Source: an uncultured bacterium
GTDB lineage: Bacteria; Bacillota_I; Bacilli_A; RFN20; CAG-826
Assembly: GCA_949297445.1 (NCBI GenBank)
Contig: CASFSS010000018.1
Coordinates: forward strand, 62,001 to 126,000
Reading direction: 5' to 3'
Length of the DNA: 64,000 nucleotides
The translations under genes and the position numbers were made by a program. The notes below the pieces were generated by a model. It worked only from the letters and a program-made list of their open reading frames with translations, searched no databases and was not told the DNA's origin. Within the stretch, counting starts at the first letter, position 1. Each line of letters opens with the position of its first letter. Positions 33,559 to 40,634 of the stretch are shown piece by piece.

Positions 33559-35927
33559 TCGGTTCTCGTCTCAATATATCTTTTAATATTTGAGGCATTC
33601 TCATAGTAAGAAATGCCACCATCTTGATTTGGCACTAATAAAGTTGGAGCTTTATGAACACCTAAACTAACTGTGCGATCGACTTCTTCTTCCGCATCGA
33701 TATAAACATACTTTATCTCGGCTTTGTCTAGAAGCATTTTAGCCATTTTGCAATTTGGACATGTTTTTGTTCCGAATAGTAAAATTTCACTAATTTTTGG
33801 TTGTGGAGTAACTTCCTCATTCACCAAAATTTCTTTGCCGTTTCGATTTAAATGCGAGTGATTAATATCGTAGGTTTTACGATTTTTAAATTCTTCTGTC
33901 TTACCAATGTTCCAATTTTGAATTGGTCGATAATAACCGGTAATGCGCGAATAAACTTCGGTGGTTTGTCCACAATGCGGACATTTATATACTTCACCGG
34001 TAATATAACCATGTTCGCGACACACCGAATAAGTAGGTGAAATAGTGTAATAAGGAATCTCATAATTTTCTGCTATTTTCCTAACCAAATTCATGCAAGA
34101 TTTCCACGAAGGCATTTTTTGGCCCAAGAAACAGTGAAAAACCGTGCCGCTTGTATATAAAGTTTGGAATTCGTTCTGAATATCTAAAGCTTTGAAAATG
34201 TCTTCGGTATAACCGACAGGTAAATGGGAGCTATTTGTATAATAAGGAGCATCAACATTATCGCTTGCCACGATGATATCGGGGTATTTTTTACGGTCGT
34301 GACGGGCTAAACGATAGGCAGTAGACTCAGCTGGTGTTGCCTCTAAATTATATAAATCACCATAGCGTTCTTGATAATCAGATAATTTTGAACGCATAAA
34401 ATTAAGAACGTCTTTGGTAAATTTTTGCGCCTTTTCGTGCGTCAAATCTTCTCTAATCCACCGCGCATTTAAACAAGCTTCGTTCATGCCAACTAAACCA
34501 ATTGTCGAAAAATGGTTATTGAAGGTACCTAGATAACGTTTGGTATATGGATATAAACCGGCTTCTAATAATGATGTAATTACATTTCTTTTAATTTTTA
34601 AAGAGCGAGCCGCAATATCCATCATCCTCGTCAATCTTGCGTAAAAATCTTTTTCATCGAGCGATAAATAAGCGATTCGTGGCATATTGATAGTAACTAC
34701 ACCAACTGAGCCGGTTGATTCACCGCTACCGAAGTAACCGCCTGATTTCTTTCTTAACTCGCGCAAATCAAGTCGCAAACGGCAACACATCGAGCGAACA
34801 TCGCTAGGTTCCATGTCGCTATTAATATAATTGGAAAAATAGGGCGTGCCGTATTTTGCGGTCATTTCAAATAATAATTTATTATTTTCGGTTTCTGACC
34901 AATCGAAATCCTTCGTAATCGAATAAGTCGGGATAGGATATTGGAAACCTCTGCCATTCGCGTCGCCTTCAATCATCACCTCGATAAAGGCCTTATTCAC
35001 CATGCGCATTTCTTCAACGCAATCTTTATATTTAAATGGCATTTCTTTACCACCGACAATAGCGTTCAATTCGGCCATATCGTTTGGGACAGTCCAATCG
35101 AGCGTTATATTGGTAAATGGGGCTTGTGTTCCCCAACGTGATGGAGTATTAACGCCATAAATGAAAGATTGGACACATTGTTTTACTTCTTTATAAGTTA
35201 GATTATCAGCTTTTACAAAAGGCGCTAAATATGTATCGAAAGAACTAAACGCCTGCGCGCCAGCCCACTCGTTTTGCATAATACCTAAGAAATTAGTCAT
35301 TTGATTGCATAAAGTAGATAAATGGGAGGCGGGAGAAGATGTTATCTTACCAGGAACACCACCAAGACCTTCCTGAATCAATTGCTTGAGCGACCAACCG
35401 GCGCAATACCCGGTGAGCATCGATAAATCGTGAATGTGAATATCCCCGTCACGATGAGCCTTTTCGATTTCTGGATCATACACTTCACTCAACCAATAAT
35501 TCGCGGTCACAGTGCCTGAATTTGAAAGAATTAGACCACCAACTGAATAAGTGACAGTTGAATTTTCTTTGACACGCCAGTCGTTAATCTTCAAATAATT
35601 ATCGACTGTTTGTTTATAGTCCAATTCAGTCGATCGGATTTGTCGCAAACTTTCGTGTTGCTTGCGATACAAAATATATGATTTAGCAATTTGAATATAT
35701 CCGGCTTGAATCAAAGCAATTTCAACTGCGTCTTGAATATCCTCAACATTGATGATGCCGTCTTTAATTTTAGATGAAAAATTGCTGGTTGTTTGTAATG
35801 CCAATAAACCAAGAATATCGTGGGTATATTCGGTATGTTCCGCTAAAAACGCTTTTTCGATTGCTGCTTCTATTTTTTTAATATCAAATTCAACAATTTT
35901 GCCATCTCTTTTTTTAACTTTGAACAT
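33555..35927 (-). CDS. nrdD: Anaerobic ribonucleotide reductase NrdD with C-terminal glutaredoxin-like domain
   Basis: Reduces ribonucleoside triphosphates to deoxy forms without oxygen. The 790 residues begin with an ATP-cone (about 1-90; KKRDGKIVEFDIKKIEAAI), followed by the glycyl-radical barrel (LSMLTGYCAGWSLKQLI, SMCCRLRLDL, GYFGSGESTGSVGVVTINMPR), a Cys4 zinc site (CREHGYITGEVYKCPHCG, near residue 640) and the glycyl-radical loop RITGYYRP. From about residue 705 a separate glutaredoxin/NrdH-like domain follows, with redox motif CPNC at 723-726 and the cis-proline APTLLVP. Most NrdD end near residue 700. SD GGAGGAG precedes the ATG. trxB copy 2 overlaps the stop by 4 nt. Confidence 0.95.
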   Translation of the reverse strand: MFKVKKRDGKIVEFDIKKIEAAIEKAFLAEHTEYTHDILGLLALQTTSNFSSKIKDGIINVEDIQDAVEIALIQAGYIQIAKSYILYRKQHESLRQIRSTELDYKQTVDNYLKINDWRVKENSTVTYSVGGLILSNSGTVTANYWLSEVYDPEIEKAHRDGDIHIHDLSMLTGYCAGWSLKQLIQEGLGGVPGKITSSPASHLSTLCNQMTNFLGIMQNEWAGAQAFSSFDTYLAPFVKADNLTYKEVKQCVQSFIYGVNTPSRWGTQAPFTNITLDWTVPNDMAELNAIVGGKEMPFKYKDCVEEMRMVNKAFIEVMIEGDANGRGFQYPIPTYSITKDFDWSETENNKLLFEMTAKYGTPYFSNYINSDMEPSDVRSMCCRLRLDLRELRKKSGGYFGSGESTGSVGVVTINMPRIAYLSLDEKDFYARLTRMMDIAARSLKIKRNVITSLLEAGLYPYTKRYLGTFNNHFSTIGLVGMNEACLNARWIREDLTHEKAQKFTKDVLNFMRSKLSDYQERYGDLYNLEATPAESTAYRLARHDRKKYPDIIVASDNVDAPYYTNSSHLPVGYTEDIFKALDIQNEFQTLYTSGTVFHCFLGQKMPSWKSCMNLVRKIAENYEIPYYTISPTYSVCREHGYITGEVYKCPHCGQTTEVYSRITGYYRPIQNWNIGKTEEFKNRKTYDINHSHLNRNGKEILVNEEVTPQPKISEILLFGTKTCPNCKMAKMLLDKAEIKYVYIDAEEEVDRTVSLGVHKAPTLLVPNQDGGISYYENASNIKRYIETRTE

Positions 35928-36061
35928 CGTCTTCTCCTCCGCAATAATTTAACACAAAAAAATATATTTTAATCGTTGATTAAGTTGGTTATTCCCAACA
36001 ACTACATGAGTTTCTCTCTACGCAGCATAATTATTGTATATAGATAGGTGGGACAAGGCAA
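35928..36061 (-). promoter_or_regulatory. nrdD promoter and 100-nt leader
   Basis: TTGCCT (36056-36061) and TACAAT (36033-36038) are 17 nt apart on the minus strand. The leader contains two short inverted repeats: TTGG-GAATAA-CCAA around 35985-36000 and TTAATC-AAC-GATTAA near 35970-35984, the second followed by a T-rich run about 40 nt before the GGAGG SD. A short frame, ATG CTG CGT ... TAG of eight codons, starts 4 nt after the -10. This may be an attenuator; the stems are AT-rich and weak. Confidence 0.5.
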
Positions 36062-36099
36062 CACAAATACTCACAAAAACTATACACTGTTTAAAAAGG

Positions 36100-36122
36100 C
36101 GCGACTAAGTGCGATAGTAGCG
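36100..36122. terminator. Weak bidirectional hairpin between nrdD and tmRNA
   Basis: CGC-x-ACTA-(7 nt)-TAGT-x-GCG pairs with one mismatch; T-runs follow on both strands. It could be a backup terminator for tmRNA (minus strand). No plus-strand gene ends here. Confidence 0.3.
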
Positions 36123-36149
36123 ACTTTTTTATTTTTAAAAATTTTTTCT

Positions 36150-36180
36150 AAAAATAAAAATTGATGCGATTGCATCAATT
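36150..36180 (-). terminator. Intrinsic terminator of tmRNA
   Basis: AATTGATGC-AATC-GCATCAATT is a nine-pair stem followed by TTTTATTTTT on the minus strand. It lies 13 nt after the encoded CCA end of tmRNA. Confidence 0.85.
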
Positions 36181-36192
36181 AATACTTACATT

Positions 36193-36581
36193 TGGTGGAG
36201 CCGACGGGAATTGCACCCGTGTCCAAGAATAGCCCTACGATGATGCCTACAGCTTAGCCAATCGTCATCTTTAATCTTGATTCAAATGTTGGCCTTTTTA
36301 TCAAGACGAGACAAACGTGATTTTATTTAAAGATAACTTGCCTACTTCCTTAAACTATCCTCTTGGTATGACACGTATTCCGAGCGTGAGAGGAAGAAAC
36401 CTCGGAGCGCGCGCTGCCTAGACTAAAGTCTAGAATCTATATCGATTGCTATTAAGCAGCAGCGTAACTGAGGCGCGAAGCACCCCTATAACTACTATTG
36501 GCAGTTATTTTCAAGATGATTACGTCATCACTCGGCTGCCATCAAAGAGAACGATACCCCTGTCGAAACTATATCGACCCC
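36193..36581 (-). ncRNA. ssrA: Transfer-messenger RNA (tmRNA)
   Basis: tmRNA rescues stalled ribosomes and tags their products for proteolysis. The 5' end GGGGTCG pairs with CGGCTCC before the encoded ACCA 3' end, forming the tRNA-like acceptor. The T-arm GGACACGGGTGCAATTCCCG (minus strand, near 36205-36225) and the 5' GTTTCGACAGGGG region are typical. The tag frame runs GCC (36500-36502) to TAA (36452-36454), then TAG. It encodes 16 residues, A-N-S-S-Y-R-G-A-S-R-L-S-Y-A-A-A, to which the first Ala of the charged tmRNA is added. The last residues are Y-A-A-A, not the widespread L-A-A. About 389 nt, single-piece form. Confidence 0.96.
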
Positions 36582-36591
36582 GAGTAACGGA

Positions 36592-36620
36592 ATTTTAACA
36601 CGATTATATTAATCATTCAA
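36592..36620 (-). promoter_or_regulatory. Promoter of tmRNA
   Basis: TTGAAT (36615-36620) - 17 nt - TAAAAT (36592-36597) lies just before the tmRNA 5' end, which RNase P would process. The -35 overlaps the last codons of the acyl-ACP thioesterase gene. Confidence 0.65.
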
Positions 36621-37314
36621 TTTTGATTTCAAAAATTCTTTCCTCACCAATCTTGCCTTCAACATAAATCGAAGAGGAGATGTTTCCATATAGTTCAATT
36701 GTACTTCCTTCGTACACTTCTTTTGAATAATTTATGTTTATTTTTTTCATTGAACGATTATGTATTTCTTTGCTCGTAAGTAGATTCAAAACCAAATCGA
36801 TATAACGAACATTATTCATGTGTCCGTTTAAATCAATATCGGTATATAAAACTTTATATTTTTCTAATAATGAGCCTTCTCCTTTTTCGATTCTAGCGGG
36901 AAAAGGCAACTCGCCAATATATGTTTCAGTAGACAAAGCTTCATCTAAATTTGGAATGGTAGTCGGTCTTCTTGTTTTTGAATCAATTAAAAACCATAGT
37001 GAAATCATTCTAATTAAAACTTCACCGTCGCTAGATTCGATAACATAGTGACGCGGATAAATAAAATGGCGCGATGGGCCGGGATAAGTTTTTAAAACAA
37101 TACTTTCTAAATATTTTGGCAGTCTATTAATTTCTATTTGGGTTCTTGTGATTATCCAAAGGAGATTGTTCTCGCGACATTTTTTACCGACGCCTTGGCT
37201 ATTTTCCACCGCTTCGACAGATATATCTTGCGTATATTTTAATAAACTAGATAACCGTAACAACAACGAATTATCTACGTCGCTAGGACCAACAATTATC
37301 TTTTTGCTAAGCAT
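36613..37314 (-). CDS. Acyl-ACP thioesterase
   Basis: Releases fatty acids from acyl carrier protein. The 233-residue protein has the double hot-dog arrangement of the acyl-ACP thioesterase family. The N-terminal half has LLKYTQDISVEAVENSQGVG and LLWIITRTQIEINRLPKYLE. The C-terminal half has IDLNGHMNNVRYIDLVLNLL with the catalytic Asn/His region. Length fits bacterial members. It overlaps the RsbW-like gene by 8 nt, so the two are coupled. No other fatty-acid genes are nearby. The start at 37314 is ATG; no strong SD is seen apart from coupling. Confidence 0.9.
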   Translation of the reverse strand: MLSKKIIVGPSDVDNSLLLRLSSLLKYTQDISVEAVENSQGVGKKCRENNLLWIITRTQIEINRLPKYLESIVLKTYPGPSRHFIYPRHYVIESSDGEVLIRMISLWFLIDSKTRRPTTIPNLDEALSTETYIGELPFPARIEKGEGSLLEKYKVLYTDIDLNGHMNNVRYIDLVLNLLTSKEIHNRSMKKININYSKEVYEGSTIELYGNISSSIYVEGKIGEERIFEIKIE

Positions 37315-37699
37315 AAATAATTTTCTTTCTAATTTTTAAAACATTTTTTCGATTGTAATAATTATAATTGATAGAATCGGATAATTTTTTAACTATAAAA
37401 ATTCCTAACCCTTTGTTTTTATTAGATGGATTACTGACATATTCTAAAGGGTTAAATGGTAGTCCGCCATCAATAAATGTTAATTCGACATATTCGTCAA
37501 CAATCGCCAAAGAAAAAGAAACCGTACCATCTTTGGTCAAATAAGCATACTCGGCTATATTGCTCCAAATTTCATCGGCAATTGTCTTAACTTCTTTTAT
37601 AGTCTTCCTATCGGCGCCTTCGTTAACTAAAGTTTTTTCAACTAGTTGTCCGATAATAAGACTACCATCTTCTTTAATAGATAACTCAATTGTTCGCAT
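37307..37699 (-). CDS. RsbW-like ATPase domain protein (anti-sigma factor kinase fold)
   Basis: A stand-alone GHKL ATPase domain of 130 residues. The N-box has Glu43 and Asn47 (ADEIWSNIAEYAY), the G1 box IDGGLPFNP (77-85) and the G2 box NKGLGIFIVKKLSD (95-108). This is the fold of RsbW/SpoIIAB, which bind sigma factors and phosphorylate STAS antagonists. No STAS or sigma-factor gene is close, and it is coupled with an acyl-ACP thioesterase instead. Function is therefore open; orphan RsbW-like domains also occur in other signalling systems. Confidence 0.8.
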   Translation of the reverse strand: MRTIELSIKEDGSLIIGQLVEKTLVNEGADRKTIKEVKTIADEIWSNIAEYAYLTKDGTVSFSLAIVDEYVELTFIDGGLPFNPLEYVSNPSNKNKGLGIFIVKKLSDSINYNYYNRKNVLKIRKKIIYA

Positions 37700-37711
37700 A
37701 CTGCACTTATA

Positions 37712-37720
37712 ATTTTAGCA
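37712..37720 (-). promoter_or_regulatory. Extended -10 promoter of the RsbW-like gene
   Basis: TGCTAAAAT on the minus strand, ending 12 nt before ATG 37699. A second candidate, TATAAG (37706-37711), ends 6 nt before the ATG. No SD is visible. Confidence 0.45.
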
Positions 37721-37754
37721 AACAAAACACATTTTGAAATCACTTCAATAAATA

Positions 37755-38252
37755 TTATTTATTCTTTGCTTTCTTATGTGACAATTCTTTTAATATTGTA
37801 AAAACAAGACATAAGGCAAAGCCAACTAGTAAAAAAGCGAACGCTAAATAAGGAGAAACAAATGCTGTTACAGTCGAAAAATCTAGGGCAGGATTAAAGT
37901 GTTCCGCGCTTAAAGGCAAGAAAAAAGCAGCGATTGCTAACGCCAAAGACAAAACCAAACAAAAATAACGATTTAAACGACCACGTGTCATCGTAAAAGC
38001 GGCGACGACACATAAAATATTTAGAAAATAAAAAGCGAATAAAATTATGTCAAAATTGAAAGTAATATCGTAAACGAAACCCCCATCGGTATAAAAAACC
38101 TCGCTAGCAAATAGCAATTGAAAACAATAGAAGGATACTTGTCCACCATCGCTTAAGGCCATTTGTAAAAATGGGACAAACAAAGAGATATAAGACAATA
38201 AAAAGACGCTGCCGGTAATCAAAGAATAAATTGTATCAAAACGCTTAGACAT
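37755..38252 (-). CDS. Four-pass membrane protein (165 aa)
   Basis: Four hydrophobic helices are visible at about residues 10-28, 66-86, 94-113 and 128-153, with a basic C terminus KELSHKKAKNK. The pattern suggests a small bacterial membrane protein of unknown function. I do not recognise a family. It starts at ATG 38252, 15 nt after TAAAAT, and shows no SD. It is divergent from the alpha/beta hydrolase gene. Confidence 0.7.
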   Translation of the reverse strand: MSKRFDTIYSLITGSVFLLSYISLFVPFLQMALSDGGQVSFYCFQLLFASEVFYTDGGFVYDITFNFDIILFAFYFLNILCVVAAFTMTRGRLNRYFCLVLSLALAIAAFFLPLSAEHFNPALDFSTVTAFVSPYLAFAFLLVGFALCLVFTILKELSHKKAKNK

Positions 38253-38291
38253 ATATTAATTTTCACTATTTTAGATAATTTTGCAAAGTAA

Positions 38292-38297
38292 TAAAAT
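38292..38297 (+). promoter_or_regulatory. -10 box of the alpha/beta hydrolase gene
   Basis: TAAAAT with exactly 9 nt to ATG 38307; no SD. Hexamer is good but AT-rich context lowers certainty. Confidence 0.4.
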
Positions 38298-38306
38298 AAT
38301 TTAATA

Positions 38307-39377
38307 ATGGAAACCACAAAGAAAAAGAAAATTATTAAGGGAACGATTATCGGGATAGGAATTTTTCTCGTGGCAAATATCGTTTTATATCTAGTAAGTA
38401 TGGCAATCGTTACACCGATTGTCTTCGATTCTATTTTTGCAAAGGCTGAATTACCTGATTATTCAATCACTCCAGGGCTAGTCACTTATGACCGGGTCGA
38501 TCAAAATAAATACAGTCGACGGGAAATAAATTTTTCTTCCTCAGAAGGAGAATTAGACGCCTATTTATATAACGAAAATGCTTCCTCAAATATGATTATA
38601 TTGGTCCCAGAAATGGGTTCAGGCGCCGACGATTATCTAAATTGGATTACTTATTTCGTCGACCAAGACTTTCAGGTTTTTTCTTTTGATCCAACCGGTA
38701 CTTATAATAGCGAGGGAGATAGCCAAATTGGTTTTGCCCAACGAGTATATGATTTAGATAGTGCCATCGATTATGTTTATAGCGATGTTGCAAATATAAA
38801 TTTTGATAATTTGTTTATTATCGGTCATTCGATGGGAGCCTACGCTGCGCTATTAATTCCCCATTTTCAAACGGCAATTGACGGCATTGTTTCTATTGCC
38901 GCTTTCAATCAATCAGAACAATTTATTTTGTCTTCAGCGAGCGATCATGTCGGATCTTTTTTAACCAATTTAACCGCTCCATTTGTCAACGTGTATGGAT
39001 CGATAAAATATGGTGAACTATCTACCTTAAAAGCTAGTGAAGTAACAAAAACTAGTGAAATTAAAACAATGATTGTTCATGGCCAAAAGGACGAAACAGT
39101 TAAATATGAACGAGATTCTGTTAATTTATACAAAGATGAAATAGATAATCCACTCGTTGAATTCGTGGACATTGAGGGAGAATATTCCGGCCACGTTTCT
39201 TTATTTTTAAGTGCGGAAAGCAACCAATATAGAGAAACGATTGACAAGCAATTAGAGAGCCTCCCTTTAGACGACGCAAATAGTAAAAAAGATATCGTTC
39301 AAGCGATGAATCATAATTTATATAGTGAAATTAATTACAATCTCTTTGATAAAATTAATAACTTTTTCTTGTCATAG
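38307..39377 (+). CDS. Membrane-anchored alpha/beta hydrolase
   Basis: The 356-residue protein has a membrane helix (about residues 10-40) after a Lys-rich start. The hydrolase domain has an oxyanion strand MIILVPEMGSGADDY, the nucleophile elbow GHSMG (Ser175), a likely acid Asp262 (HGQKDETV) and His296 (YSGHVSLF). The catalytic domain should lie outside the cell. Substrate unknown, perhaps an acyl ester. It stands before a multi-pass membrane protein on the same strand, 56 nt away. Confidence 0.8.
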   Translation: METTKKKKIIKGTIIGIGIFLVANIVLYLVSMAIVTPIVFDSIFAKAELPDYSITPGLVTYDRVDQNKYSRREINFSSSEGELDAYLYNENASSNMIILVPEMGSGADDYLNWITYFVDQDFQVFSFDPTGTYNSEGDSQIGFAQRVYDLDSAIDYVYSDVANINFDNLFIIGHSMGAYAALLIPHFQTAIDGIVSIAAFNQSEQFILSSASDHVGSFLTNLTAPFVNVYGSIKYGELSTLKASEVTKTSEIKTMIVHGQKDETVKYERDSVNLYKDEIDNPLVEFVDIEGEYSGHVSLFLSAESNQYRETIDKQLESLPLDDANSKKDIVQAMNHNLYSEINYNLFDKINNFFLS

Positions 39378-39433
39378 TTTCCTTAAATATTAATAATTGA
39401 ATTAGTAAGTATTTTAAGATAAACTTAACTATC

Positions 39434-40615
39434 GTGAAAACATTTAAACTCATTCTCAAAAGTCTAATCAACAATCAAGCTGTAATTGATGGGGCAAGAA
39501 AAAAGCCTTGGTATTTTGCAGTTATATTCTTCTTTTTGTCTGCTGTTTTGGCTGTTTTACCAATCATGGTTTCTTACTTAACGAGTTCGGGCAGCGATTT
39601 TATTAATAACCAAAATTATATTTACGGCTACGATGTTTCAACCTTACGATTTATCGAATCAATTAACGATAACGATATTGACATGATTGTAACCACCGAA
39701 ATAGATGGCACAAAATATCTTTCCGTTAATGAAGAAAAATGGAACGCGGTTTATGGCGAAAATCATCAAGAAGGCGACATTCGCTTTATTCATTTAAGAG
39801 CAAGCGACAACGCGGATGATTTAGATGTCTATTACACGAACACTTCCGGAGAAGCATTCAATAGTTATGTTACCGACGTATTAAATAATCGCGTGCCTGG
39901 TACCGATAAAATGAACAATTCACTAAATCTCACTAGACAAGCTTCGACAATTGTCTTTGGCAGATATGAATATGTCGCATATTTATATGAGTGTGGCTCG
40001 CAAACAGCCCTGGGCTATGTTTACGGAAACTACAATTATTTTGATGCTGGTTTCAATATCAAATCGCTAATTAAAGTCTATGATGGCGACATTTTAGTCG
40101 ACCGCAATTCCGTCGGCACACTTTATCAAGTTTATACCGAAGGCGTCTTTAACAATTTAAAGAGTTTTTATGATACCGGTTATATCGACTATCGCAACAC
40201 TTTAACGTGGCAATCAACTTTGATAATGTTTGGTATTGACGTCTTACTAACGATGTTTCTTGGTCTATTGATTTTCTTCTTAACAAGAGGCAAGACAAAT
40301 ATCTATCGCGTCATTACTTTCTGGGAAACTCAAAAGATTGCCTATTGGGCAACTTTATCCCCGGCAATCATTGCCCTTGTCGGCGGCTTCTTGCTCTCGA
40401 GCATGTCATATATTTTCTTCCCGTTATGCATCGGCATGCGCATAATGTGGTTGACAATGCGCTCATTAAGACCGCAATATACTGAAAATACTCAGCCAAC
40501 CGCTAAAGAGTTGGCCGCTTATGAAGCGAAACAAAAGTCGACCAAAAATAAGCAGGTTATTGATGCAGAAGTCAAAGATAAACCAGCTAAAAAAGAAAAG
40601 AAAAATAAAAAATAA
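39434..40615 (+). CDS. Multi-pass membrane protein, possibly DUF1189-like
   Basis: The 393 residues show one helix near 28-50, a large extracellular domain (about 55-255) rich in Tyr/Asp/Asn, and three or four helices between 258 and 345. A highly charged Lys-rich tail closes it (AKKEKKNKK). The overall layout resembles DUF1189 proteins (YvdJ-like), but I cannot confirm this. The start is GTG at 39434, with TAAGAT 13 nt upstream and no SD. It follows the alpha/beta hydrolase and may share its transcript. Convergent to the ABC permease. Confidence 0.65.
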   Translation: MKTFKLILKSLINNQAVIDGARKKPWYFAVIFFFLSAVLAVLPIMVSYLTSSGSDFINNQNYIYGYDVSTLRFIESINDNDIDMIVTTEIDGTKYLSVNEEKWNAVYGENHQEGDIRFIHLRASDNADDLDVYYTNTSGEAFNSYVTDVLNNRVPGTDKMNNSLNLTRQASTIVFGRYEYVAYLYECGSQTALGYVYGNYNYFDAGFNIKSLIKVYDGDILVDRNSVGTLYQVYTEGVFNNLKSFYDTGYIDYRNTLTWQSTLIMFGIDVLLTMFLGLLIFFLTRGKTNIYRVITFWETQKIAYWATLSPAIIALVGGFLLSSMSYIFFPLCIGMRIMWLTMRSLRPQYTENTQPTAKELAAYEAKQKSTKNKQVIDAEVKDKPAKKEKKNKK

Positions 40616-40634
40616 TATTTAATTTATAAATAAA

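Noticed and set aside
36061-36100. NrdR boxes upstream of nrdD
   Set aside because: The ACAGTGTATAG-like stretch is only partly like the consensus and no paired second box at the proper helical distance was found.
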